This document shows, one piece after another, positions 39,166 to 48,676 of a stretch of DNA of 64,000 nucleotides (position 1 is its first letter; each line of letters starts with the position of its first letter). This DNA is from Strigamia acuminata (lineage: Eukaryota > Arthropoda > Chilopoda > Geophilomorpha > Linotaeniidae). Both the position numbers and the translations under genes were made by a program. Location of the stretch: the NCBI GenBank assembly GCA_949358305.1, contig OX442314.1:15865060-15929059 (forward strand), given 5' to 3'. Under the pieces are notes generated by a model. That model was given only the letters and a program-made list of their open reading frames with translations, was not told the origin of the DNA and did not search any database.

Positions 39166-40214
39166 ATGCAGTGGGTGTTGACAGTTTTAACGATAGTAGT
39201 TTATGTCGTCCAAGTTACAACAAATGGTAATTATTGTCTTATAACCATGTCCCGTGCTAGTAGTGTGTAACTTTTTTCTTAGAGGAAGAACCACAGGCTT
39301 TAGATTTGGATTATGCTAACCAGCTGTATCCTGATGATAAAGATGACGACGAAAGTCTCCCTGAAGACGCAGGCTTTTGTAAGAACTATAAATTGTATAG
39401 CTTGGGCGAAATGCTAATGAAGTATGAAAATCTGATTGTTACTGTTAAATTAATCCTGGCTCGATAGATCTACTTGTATAGTGTTCTATTTTTAGCATTT
39501 AGCATTGTGTTTATTTGTAAATTGCGTTTTCCTTTGAATCCAGCATTTAGCATTTTAACACTTTAAAAGTAGAAGGGTTTTTATTCAATTCGATTCAAAT
39601 CTTAGTTGATGTTCTATTCTATCTAACATTCACTAAACTAGGTCGTAGCCCAGTGGATTATTTCTAAAAGTAATACAATAATAAAACGTTCCTAATTGGC
39701 AAAAGATTTTGTACTTACGAAAATTGCGCGTTTTTCTTGAATTTCAATCTCCAAACCACACTATCACATAAAAGAACTTATTCACACACACATTGCTATA
39801 GTTTTGAATGTTCAGCGTGCGGTGATGCTTTTTGGGGTTTGTGGAACTTGTGGTGCCTTGAGGGATAGTTTAGAGCATTAATTATTATTTTTTCTCATTA
39901 CTATTATTTATTTATTTTTAGTAACAAAAGCATGGTGTAGAATACGATGTTTCGGAAGCAAATGCTGTGGAAAAGGAGCTTGTCAATGCCAGAAATTGAC
40001 TGACGAAAACAAGAATTTAGCGCCAAACTCAGGATCCTTCGGATCTCAGCCAGGATATATGGGACCGCAGCCGGGGCATAGGGGATCTCGGCCGGGACGT
40101 GTGGAACCTCGACCTAGGTATATGGGACCTCGCCCGGGGTTTATGGGACCTCCGCCACACCTTCGTGGGCGTATGGGCCCCCATTGGAAGCCCTGGGTGG
40201 TTGAAGGTCGCTAA
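39166..40214 (+). CDS. Secreted Cys-rich / Gly-Pro-Arg-rich peptide precursor, copy 1
   Basis: Three exons (39166-39226, 39283-39378, 39922-40214; all introns phase 1) give 149 aa. Exon 1 is a signal peptide (MQWVLTVLTIVVYVVQVTTN). Exon 2 encodes a very acidic pro-region (LYPDDKDDDESLPED). Exon 3 starts with a compact six-cysteine core of pattern C-x3-C-x4-CC-x4-C-x-C rich in Lys/Arg, then a linker and a repetitive tail of GPQPGHRGSRPGR / MGPRPGF type units. An acidic pro-piece before a cationic Cys-rich mature part is typical of antimicrobial and other secreted effector peptides. C-C-CC-C-C is the cysteine order of knottin-type peptides, but the last loop of one residue is unusually short. 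Function is unknown. Confidence 0.75.
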
Positions 40215-40358
40215 AATAAATGTGGCAAACAATTTTACAAAACTTAATTCCTGTTTTTGTTTGAAAATAATAATAATAATCTTGGAAATATAATCGGGCA
40301 AATATATATACATATATTTATTTTCTTAAAAAAATAATAGTGTAGTAATGTATGAACA

Positions 40359-42485
40359 TCAGAAAATGCAGCAGATGTTAATTGTATTTAGGCTGGATAA
40401 AATTAATAAATGAAATAGATTGAATGGTGGAGTCGCCTCTAATTGTGGAATCGCATCTAATTGGTGTGGAATCGCCTCTAATTTTGGTGTGGTCAACGGT
40501 ATCATTTCCACGGCAACATCTGTTTCAATGTAACGTCTAACATGGGTGATGTTCCGCTTCAAAATTCTCCCATCTGGTGTTTTCAAAACAATGCAGTTTT
40601 TCTTCTTATTTAAAACTGTCATTATTTCCTCATGAAATGCTGTGTCAAGTTTATGTTTTCGAATCTTTGACAACAAAACCTTGTCTCCAATCCGAATACT
40701 GCTCTGTTCCGATTTTCGAACTCGATCCGCATACAATTTCAATTTTTCTTTTTCTGCGTCGTCTTTTGCTCGAACGGCGTTAAATAATCTCCCTCTTTCC
40801 GTCTTCGAGATCTGCGGCAATTTTGTTCGCATCATTCGTCCTGTCATCAGCTGGTATGGTGCCTTCCTTGTTGTTCGATGCTCGGTGCATCTGTCCGATT
40901 GTAGAAATTCACCGAGGGCAGATTTCCAGTTTTTTCCTTCTATTTGCGCAGCACGAAATGCCTTGACAAATGATTTGTTCAGTCTTTCAACAGTGCCGTT
41001 GGCCTGGGGCCAATACGGCGTGACACGGCGATGACTAATGCCACATTCTTCAAGAAATAATCGAAATTGCTCCGACACGAACTGTGGTCCGTTGTCGGAC
41101 ACGATCGTTTCTGGAATTCCCCAGCAATCGAATACGTCGCGCAACCATGCAACTATTTGCTCCGCTTTTGTTGACTTCATGATTTTGGCCTCTGGCCATC
41201 TGGAGAAATAATCCACGACTACGACGACTGAATTCCCGTCGAGGAATGGCCCGCAAATATCGATTGCGATGTCCCTCCAGGGTCCCTTGGGCAACGGCGT
41301 ATTTATCACTGGTTCTGACCATTCTGTCTTCCCTCCAAACTGACTTGCTCGACATCCACGAATGACTTTTTCGACATCTTCATCAATATTAGGCCACCAG
41401 ACCTTTTCACGGAGTCGCTGCTTCGTACGGACAATTCTCTGATGGCCTTGGTGGGCCAATAGATTAACTTTGGTCCGCAAGCTCTTCGGGACGACAATCC
41501 TCGTTCCGCTCAGCAACACTCCCTTTGAAAACGCCAATTCATGTCGCATGGTCTCGAAACGGCTCAAAACCGCCGGAAATCGTTTTCCTTCATCGATACA
41601 CCTCTTCAAATCTCGAATCTCCTCATCCGCCGCTGACATTCGCTCTATCTCCATCAATGTCATTGCCTTTGGTATCGCATTTGCGAGTACGAAATGCACA
41701 TGGCGCTCACTTTTCCCGACAAATCCTTTTCCTTCGTCCAGGGGTAACATTCTGGAAAGTGCATCAGCTATATTCGATGCTCCCGGCTTATGACGAATTC
41801 TAAATTCAAAGGGTTGTAGGCGGAGCACCCATCGTTCAATTCGTGCGGATGGCTTCGAACGGGTCGAGTAGATGACCTCGAGTGCCTTGTGGTCTGTAAT
41901 GAGCTGAAATTGATTTCCAATTAGAAAAATTCTAAATTTTTCACAGCCCCAAACGACTGCAAGGGCTTCTCGTTCTGTTTGCGAGCATTTTTGCTCGACA
42001 CCCGACAACGTCCGGCTCGCGTAAGCGATAGGCTTTTTGTTTCCATCTGGTTGTCGCTGGACAAGCACGGCGCCAAGTCCGACTGGCGACGTGTCCACGA
42101 GCTGCGTCTCTGCGCCCTTTTTAAAGAACGCCAATGTCTCGGCGGCGCACATTGCTGTCTTCAAACGTTCGAAAGCTCTTTGCTGCTTTTCACCCCATCG
42201 AAAAACGTTCTCTTTCCTTGCGACTTCACGCAATGGCTCAGCAGTTGTCGCAAAATTTGGTATGTAACGCGCACAGAAGTTGACAAGACCAAGGAAACTT
42301 CTCACCTTGGTTTTATTCTTTGGTGGTACTGTCTGTTTAACTGCCAAAACCTTTTGCTCGGCAATGGAAATCCCATTTCTAGAAATCACATGGCCGAGAA
42401 AATCCAATCGATCCAATCCGAACCGACACTTCTTCAAATTAAGCGTTAGTCCATTATCGCTCAAAACCTGCAAAATTTTCTTCAA
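40359..42485 (-). pseudogene. pol: Gypsy pol remnant: end of RT, RNase H, integrase
   Basis: 708-codon frame. The RT thumb and connection region (LDFLGHVISRNGISI, KTKVRSFLGLVNFCARYIPN) is followed by RNase H (SRTLSGVEQKCSQTEREALA, ITDHKALEVI), an HHCC-like stretch near HQGHQRIVRTKQRLREKVWW, and the integrase core (DICGPFLDGN, IVSDNGPQFVSEQF, YWPQANGTVERLNKSF). It is separated from the upstream RT frame by one in-frame stop at 42501-42503. The last 22 or so codons are flanking DNA of the duplicated cassette, so the natural terminus is missing. Inactive as it stands. Confidence 0.9.
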
Positions 42486-42500
42486 CCGTTGGTCATGTTC

Positions 42501-43334
42501 CTATACGGTCCTTCCATGGATAATAATGTCATCAAGACTATTCTTGGCGCCATCGCAGCCTTCCAACAATGTCTGTATGATACGTTGGTATTCCTCGGGG
42601 GCTGACGCCACACCGAAGAACAACCGTTTGTACCTAAACAATCCCCTGTGCGTCACAAAAACTGTGTATTTTCGAGATGATTCTCGCAACGGGATCTGAA
42701 GGTATCCCCAACGGCAATCCAATTTCGTTATTACTTCTGCACCGTCAATTTCCTCCAGGATCTCTGCGATCGTCGGCAGTGGATGTCGGCACCGTTTCAT
42801 GGCCTCGTTGACGGCCCGCATATCGAGGCAGATCCGCACTGACCCGTCTGGTTTTGCAACCGGAACCATGGGCGAAACCCTCTCTGTTGGGCCGCTTATG
42901 GGTTCTATTATATCCTGTTTCAAAAAAATGTCAATCTCTTCATCAACTTTCTTACGGATATTAAACGGAATTCGTCGCACCGCCTGTGCGACCGGCTTCA
43001 CCGTCGGGTTCATATACAGATCCAGCTCGAAATTCTTAAGTTTGCCGATTTCATTAAACATCTCTTCGTGTGGAATAATCATTTGCGCCAATTCGTCTCT
43101 CAAAGCATCCATTGCTGCCCTAAATGTTGACTCGTCCTTCACTGCACGCACGTCTTCCTTTTTAAACTTTACAAGTTCCAAATCTTCTGACGTGGTTTTT
43201 CCTAACAATGAAACATTTCCCGAAGGCACAACAATAAACTTGGCTTTTACTTTCCTATCTCGTGTCCGAATTACGGCGTCAAACTGTCCACTAGTTTCCA
43301 ACGGTCTCGAGCATCCATACGAGAAAATCTTCAT
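42501..43334 (-). pseudogene. pol: Gypsy pol remnant: reverse transcriptase fingers and palm
   Basis: 277-codon frame in register with the integrase frame. Visible RT blocks: PFNIRKKVDEEIDIFLKQ, SPMVPVAKPDGSVRICLDMR, ITKLDCRWGYLQIPL, LFFGVASAPEEYQRIIQ, and the catalytic region as SLDDIIIHG. Stops at 42501-42503 and at 43344-43346 separate it from the following and preceding parts of pol. Confidence 0.9.
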
Positions 43335-43376
43335 CGCGGTTGGTTACAACTCCAATCCTTGTTTTTTCAAAATTTT

Positions 43377-43535
43377 TCACGTGTTGGTGACCTTGGTGTC
43401 AATTAAATTGACTGACGAGCCCGAATCAACCAGTACACGCACGTGTCGGTCCTCGATCCGTACCTGCACACAGTCTTTAGTCATAATTGAATTGATATTA
43501 AAACAATACTCATCCTCGCTGTGTTCATTCACGCC
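43377..43535 (-). pseudogene. Gypsy protease remnant
   Basis: Short frame with the aspartic-protease signature VLVDSGSSVNLID (D-S/T-G type), in register with RT but ended by a stop at 43377-43379. Its upstream continuity to gag is cut by the MITE whose 8-bp duplication begins at 43528. Confidence 0.8.
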
Positions 43536-44283
43536 CAGTGTTGGGCACGGTACCCCCAACGAGTACCGCGGTACAAGTACGCGGTACTTGCGCCGGCGGT
43601 GAAAAGTATCGCGGTCCCGGTACGCGGTACCTAGTGCGGTACCGCGGTACCGGTATGCGGTATAAGCAGCTTCCGCAAAAAGTACCGCGGTCCCGGTACA
43701 GTACCGGTACCGGGATTTTGCGGTACTCTTGCGGTACTTGGGAAAACGCGAGAAAACACGAGATTCTCGTGGATTCTCGTGTTTTCTCCCGTTTTCCACT
43801 TTTTTTTAAAAGTTGATGTTTACACTCATTTAAAATGAGTATAAACATCAATAACCATTAAAATCGCATTAAAAGCTTATTAATAATAAACTTTTAATGT
43901 GATTTTGCCACTCGTCTGCCACCCGAACACCGAACAAATTAACGGGCGGGCGGACGGGTCTTCGGGCAGGGCGGGCGTTTTACCTTGTGCCAGTTCGAAT
44001 CGTAACGTCTCAACGACGTTACGATTTTAGACAACTTTAACGTGGAAAACGGGATAAAACACGTGAATCTCGTGTTTTCTCGCGTTTTCCCGAATACCGC
44101 GAGAGTACCGCAGGACGCCGAAAGTACCGCGGTACAAGTATCCGATACTACCGGAGACTGCAAGAAGTACCGCGGTACCGGTACTCAGCTTGAACAAAAG
44201 TACCGCGGTACAGGCTGCGGTACTGTACCGGTACCGGCGGTACTGGTAACGCCGGTACCGGTACTGTACCGTGCCCAACACTG
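43536..44283. mobile_element. hAT-type palindromic MITE, copy 1 (748 bp), inside the gypsy element
   Basis: Terminal inverted repeats CAGTGTTGGGCACGGTAC / GTACCGTGCCCAACACTG are flanked by perfect 8-bp duplications TTCACGCC (43528-43535 and 44284-44291). Eight-bp duplications and CAGTGxTGGGC ends are hAT hallmarks. The interior is filled with GTACCGCGGTAC palindromes, a GC-rich centre and inverted copies of CGAGAAAACACGAGATTCTCG-like arms. There is no transposase frame, so it is non-autonomous. Confidence 0.93.
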
Positions 44284-45314
44284 TTCACGCCAACGAATTG
44301 TACTCGATCCGTCCCTCGACCTCGTCCTCTTCCGTTTCTCAATCGACACACCTTCACAAAGTGCCCCTTTTTATGGCAAAAAGAGCACTCTTTATCTTTT
44401 GCAATGGTGCAATCGTTTGCGAAATTTCCGGGTCGTCCACAGCGAAAACACTCGAGATTTCCTTTTGATCTGCCATCCTGTTTTTCCTCTGCTTGTGTCG
44501 GCTTTTCCCCACTTTTCCAGAATTTTCCACGTCCTTTTGGTTTTCCACGTCTTCGAAAATTCCCTTTTTCACCAACAATTCTATTTACCAATTCCTCCTT
44601 CGACGTTTTGCCACTGAAATCTTTCTCGATCACGTCGGCTTGACGTTCACTCGCCTCAGCCGCACGCGTGAGTGTTAACAATTTTACCAAAGTTAACGCC
44701 TCTTCTCGCAACAAACGACGACGAAGGACTTTGTCCCGTCCTTTATCTAGAACCTGGTCAACAATCATGTCCTCCTCCAACTGGGCAAATTCACAATTGC
44801 TTAACGCCGCTTTCAATCTTGTAACATAGGCGTCCATGGCTTCCGTAGATTCCTGCACTATTTGGCGAAACACATGTCTCTCGTAACAAAGGTTCTTTTT
44901 TGGCGAAAAATACGCACTCAACGCTGCAGTCGCTGTGGCATAATCCGCACGTTCCTCCTTCGTAAACGTTGCAAAGATCTTTTGTACCTCTGGGCCAGTC
45001 AAATGAAGCAACATATGGCTTTCTTCTGAGCGTTGGCCTTCACGTCTGCTGCAACCAGGTAGTAACCAAATGACTCAGTCCACATTTTCCAATGCTGATC
45101 CAGATTTCCTTCCGACATTTCAAATCGCCCGATCGTCGGCAAGTTGAAATTTGCGGCCATTTTCAAAAACAGTTCCCTTCGTGATTTCGTACAAATTCAC
45201 CTGCAAACAGGTAGCTAAGCTATCCAAAATGACTTGCACACACAAATGTTCTTGGATGGTTAATCTTCGCGCAAATACTGGTGGATTACGAACATCCTCG
45301 TCGCCATTTGTCAT
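44284..45314 (-). pseudogene. gag: Gypsy gag remnant with two CCHC zinc knuckles
   Basis: The open stretch 45014-44284 contains a capsid-like helical region (YERHVFRQIVQESTEAMDAY) and two adjacent knuckles, CFRCGRPGNFANDC (the His of CCHC replaced by Asn) and CSFCHKKGHFVKVC. Upstream coding towards the LTR (45314-45015) is in other frames, showing a small indel near 45014. The 3' side is interrupted by the MITE at 44283. Confidence 0.85.
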
Positions 45315-45316
45315 AC

Positions 45317-45464
45317 TGCTGCATAAATAAATAGACTCGAAAGTAGGATGTATAAGAGTGACTGTTTATTCACTGTGCTCAGGCTTATAACACCTGGCGG
45401 CACATGACTTTGAACACAACGCCATCTAGTGGCCAATTACATAAATGCACATGTAAACACGACA
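45317..45464 (-). repeat. 5' LTR of the gypsy element (148 bp)
   Basis: On the plus strand the segment begins TGCTGCATAAATAAATAG and ends TAAACACGACA, so it has TG...CA ends. It is followed inward (minus strand) by ATGACAAATGGCGACGAGG, the kind of leader-proximal sequence common in gypsy elements. No second LTR is seen at the other end of the element. The assignment rests on position and ends only. Confidence 0.7.
45420..45434 (-). promoter_or_regulatory. CTCF-like motif within the LTR
   Basis: The minus strand reads GGCCACTAGATGGCG, a close match to the conserved animal CTCF core (CCACTAGATGGCG). Binding is inferred from sequence alone. Confidence 0.35.
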
Positions 45465-45620
45465 CCAGGATTCCTTACATAAGCAAATCGTCGCCATATT
45501 CTCCATAATTACAAAATTTTGAGTATTTATAACCCCCTCTTCACTTTAAAGGAAATAAATACCATATGTTTTAACAAAAGGTATTTTTATTTTAAAAAAA
45601 AGTAATGAGAAAGAGTTGCT

Positions 45621-45983
45621 ATGTCCTCATCTGTCATCAGACCTAACAAAACACGACTTGAAATTCTGGCTCAACCAAAGAAACAGAGGACTATAAAGTA
45701 TAAGTCTATAGTTTATAGGTCCGAACTTGCAAGTACAGCGTTCAGAAAAAATGAAGCCATGAATTCCTTCGTTAAGAAAACTCGTGGGGTTGCGATCGAG
45801 CATCCGCCAATCAGAGTTGTGAAAAGCAAGAAGCAAATGCACTGCGACAGATGTGGGGAAGAAGTATCTTACATGGCACCTCGAGATAACCGAGCATCAA
45901 TTTTAAGACTACGGAACGTGAAAGTGAAAAAAGAGTTGCCCGATTGGCTTATTGTGCATCCTGGAGATTGGAAATGGTGTTAA
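45621..45983 (+). CDS. Small orphan protein with CxxC, cassette copy 2
   Basis: 120-aa paralogue of the protein at 38024 with the same single-exon layout. It lacks three residues of the N-terminal Ser run and differs at a few positions (KYKSIVYR for KYKPMVYR, CGEEVS for CGSEVS, DWKWC for DWNWC). The CDRCG motif, the REDILAQPK-like start region (here RLEILAQPK) and the PDWLIVHPGDW end are kept. Function unknown. Confidence 0.7.
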   Translation: MSSSVIRPNKTRLEILAQPKKQRTIKYKSIVYRSELASTAFRKNEAMNSFVKKTRGVAIEHPPIRVVKSKKQMHCDRCGEEVSYMAPRDNRASILRLRNVKVKKELPDWLIVHPGDWKWC

Positions 45984-46034
45984 AGTTCCCCATTGGGACG
46001 TAAAATCGAAGAGAGTTGCAGAGGGGAATAATGG

Positions 46035-46256
46035 CAAGAAAATACAAGAAAATACAAGAAAATACATGAAGTACAAGAAAATCTAAAAAAAATACAAGAA
46101 ATACAAGAAAATACAAGAAAATCTAAAAAAAATACAAGAAAATCTAAAAAAAATACAAGAAAATCTAAAAAAAATACAAGAAAATCTAAAAAAAATACAA
46201 GAAAATCTAAAAAAAATACAAGAAAATCTAAAAAAATACAAGAAATACAAGAAAAT
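46035..46256. repeat. A-rich minisatellite, about 20-bp unit
   Basis: Runs of ATACAAGAAAATCTAAAAAA and shorter ATACAAGAAA units repeated some ten times just downstream of the copy 2 orphan gene. The matching place in copy 1 (about 38455-38540) has only a few units, so the array expanded (or contracted) after duplication. Confidence 0.9.
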
Positions 46257-46886
46257 ACAAGAAATACGAGAAACTTTTCTTTACTGAAAACTTTAATTAA
46301 CTGGTTGAAAAATAATTTTCTAAATAATCTAACCTAAACATTCTAATAGTTTTATTAAAAGTTTTATTTTTTTTTTACTTTTGTTATGATAAGATAAATA
46401 AATTTTGCAAAATATCCTTTATAAGGTCAATATTGTTTGTTTCGTTTCTGACGAACGAGGAAACTAACACTTCTTAATTATTCGAACTTGTAAGACATTT
46501 TTAATTTTATGTTTAATTATACATAACATTTACTTAAATTTTAAAATTGCAAATAATTTTGACTATCAAAACAAAATCTGTTTTTTTTTTGTTAAAAAGG
46601 TTGTCTTGATTAATTTCTTGATTTTGATTTGTGATGTGTTCCAACGGAAAATAACGGATAGGGTGTATTAAGAATTGACAAAAGGATATTCTCTTAAGAA
46701 TGTCAACAAAAAACAGGAAGCATCAACGACAGACATATATATATGGATGAAACTTTAAGACTGGAACCACTGTGATTTTTGGATGGTACAAACTAGGTAT
46801 AATACATTAATACATTTAAATTTATTAGATTTATTGCAAATACTTCTTTCTTCTAGCTTTACAAGTGAAATTCAATTCAATTTATT

Positions 46887-48676
46887 ATGAAGTGGGTGTT
46901 GACAGTTTTAACGATAGTAGTTTATGTCGTCCAAGTTACAACAAATGGTAATTATTGTCTTAAAACCATGTCTCATGCTAGTAGTGTGTAACTTTTTTCT
47001 TAGAGGAAGAACCACAGGCTTTAGATTTGGATTATGCTAACCAGCTGTATCCTGATGATAAAGATGACGACGAAAGTCTCCCTGAAGACGCAGGCTTTGG
47101 TAAGAACTATAAATTGTATAGCATGGGCGAAATGCTAACGAAGTATCAAAATCTGATTATTACTGTTAAATTAATCCTGGCTCGATTGATCTACTTGTAT
47201 AGTGTTCTATTTTTAGCATTTAGCATTGTGTTTATTTGTAAATTGCATTTTCCTTTGATTCCAGCATTTAGCATTTTAACACTTTAAAAGTAGAAGGGTT
47301 TTTATTCAATTCGATTCAAATCTTAGTCGATGTTCTATTCTATCTGTAACATTCACTAAACTAGGTCGTAGCCCAGTGGATTATTTCCAGTGTTGGGCAC
47401 GGTACCCCCAACGAGTACCGCGGTACAAGTACGCGGTACTTGCGCCGGCGGTGAAAAGTATCGCGGTCCCGGTACGCGGTACCTAGTGCGGTACCGCGGT
47501 ACCGGTATGCGGTATATGCAGCTTCCGCAAAAAGTACCGCGGTCCCGGTACAGTACCGGTACCGGGATTTTGCGGTACTCTCGCGGTACTTGGGAAAACG
47601 CGAGAAAACACGAGATTCTCGTGTTTTCTCCCGTTTTCCACTTTTTTTTTAAAAGTTGATGTTTACACTCATTTAAAATGAGTATAAACATCAATAACCA
47701 TTAAAATCGCATTAAAAGCTTATTAATAATAAACTTTTAATGTGATTTTGCCACTCGTCTGCCACCCGAACACCGAACAAATTAACGGGCGGGCGGACGG
47801 GTCTTCGGGCAGGGCGGGCGTTTTACCTTGTGCCAGTTCGAATCGTAACGTCTCAACGACGTTACGATTTTAGACAACTTTAACGTGGAAAACGGGATAA
47901 AACACGTGAATCTCGTGTTTTCTCGCGTTTTCCCGAATACCGCGAGAGTACCGCAGGGCGCCGAAAGTACCGCGGTACAAGTATCAGATACTTCCGGAGA
48001 CTGCAAGAAGTACCGCGGTACCGGTACTCAGCTTGAACAAAAGTACCGCGGTACAGGCTGCGGTACTGTACCGTGCCCAACACTGATTATTTCTAAAAGT
48101 AATACAATAATAAAACGTTCCTAATTGGCAAAAGATTCTGTACTTACGAAAATTGCGCGTTTTTCTTGAATTTCAATCTCCAAACCACACTATCGCATAA
48201 AAGAACTTATTCACACACATATTGCTATAGTTTTGAATGTTCAGCGTGCGGTGATGCTTTTTGGTGTTTGTGGAACTTGTGGTGCCTTGAGGGATAGTTT
48301 GGAGCATTAATTATTATTTTTTCTCATTACTATTATTTATTTCTTTTTAGTAACAAAAGCATGGTGTAGAATACGATGTTTAGGAAGCAAATGCTGTGGA
48401 AAAGGAGCTTGTCAATGCCAGACTGACGAAAACAATAATTTAGCGCCAAACTCAGGATCCTTCGGATCTCAGCCAGGATATATGGGACCGCAGCCGGGGT
48501 ATAGGGGATCTCGGCCGGGACGTATGGAACCTCGACCTAGGTATATGGGACCTCCCCCGGGGTTTATGGGACCTCCCCCGGGGTTTATGGGACCTCCCCC
48601 GGGGTTTATGGGACCTCCCCCGGGGTTTATGGGACCTCCGCACCTTCGTGGGCGTATGGGCCGTGGGCCCCCATAG
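46887..48676 (+). CDS. Secreted Cys-rich / Gly-Pro-Arg-rich peptide precursor, copy 2
   Basis: Exons 46887-46947, 47004-47099 and 48351-48676 (phase 1 introns) give 160 aa. The signal peptide (MKWVLTVLTIVVYVVQ), acidic pro-region and six-cysteine core keep the layout of copy 1; the core differs by one residue (Leu for Phe after the second Cys). A 6-bp in-frame deletion follows the core. The tail has four MGPPPGF units where copy 1 has one MGPRPGF, and an indel near the end replaces the copy 1 terminus (HWKPWVVEGR) with an earlier stop after GRGPP. Intron 2 is 1,251 bp because of the MITE. Reading straight into intron 2 gives a 63-codon extension with a hydrophobic segment (LYSVLFLAFSIVFICKL), which copy 1 stops with TAG. 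Confidence 0.75.
47388..48085. mobile_element. hAT-type palindromic MITE, copy 2 (698 bp), in intron 2 of the peptide gene
   Basis: Same ends as the copy in the gypsy element, flanked by perfect 8-bp duplications ATTATTTC (47380-47387 and 48086-48093). The paralogous intron at about 39658-39665 has a single ATTATTTC and no insert, giving a clean empty-site comparison. It is shorter than copy 1 mainly through fewer GTACCGG units near the right end and a 12-bp indel in the TTCTCGTG region. Confidence 0.95.
48543..48640. repeat. 21-bp coding minisatellite (MGPPPGF)n in peptide copy 2
   Basis: Four perfect copies of a 21-bp unit encoding MGPPPGF followed by a partial one; the paralogous site in copy 1 has a single unit. 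The repeats are identical at the DNA level, so the expansion is recent. Confidence 0.95.

Larger units (their letters stand above)
37866..40426. repeat. Tandem duplication unit, copy 1 (two-gene cassette)
   Basis: A segment starting CCAGGATTCCTTACATAAGC and ending AAATAGATTGAATG is repeated at 45465-48917 with only scattered substitutions and small indels, introns and intergenic DNA included. It carries the orphan CxxC gene and the Cys-rich peptide gene. The near identity in non-coding DNA implies a recent event. Confidence 0.95.
40427..45464 (-). mobile_element. Decayed Ty3/gypsy LTR retrotransposon, 3' truncated
   Basis: Read on the minus strand: LTR, gag with two zinc knuckles, protease, reverse transcriptase, RNase H, integrase. 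The order PR-RT-RH-IN places it in Ty3/gypsy. It is broken in several ways: a frameshift near 45014 in gag, a 748-bp MITE between gag and protease, in-frame stops at 43377-43379, 43344-43346 and 42501-42503, and loss of the 3' LTR, so the integrase frame runs into flanking DNA at 40426. It occupies exactly the junction between the two copies of the tandem duplication. Confidence 0.92.

Noticed and set aside
40029-40313. Minus-strand Arg/Ser/His-rich frames opposite the peptide tails (also 48452-48643)
   Set aside because: Antisense shadow of the Gly/Pro/Arg repeat; the plus strand has signal peptide, splice sites and a Cys core.
44000-44020. GTTCGAATC resembling a tRNA B box (also near 47837)
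   Set aside because: It lies inside the MITE, lacks an A box and any cloverleaf arms. I found no tRNA elsewhere in the window.
43377-44281. Several open frames rich in Tyr/Arg/Gly/Thr (both strands) in the GTAC-rich DNA, repeated at 47356-48124
   Set aside because: They are products of palindromic MITE sequence (CCGCGG/GTAC repeats) read in all frames, not genes.
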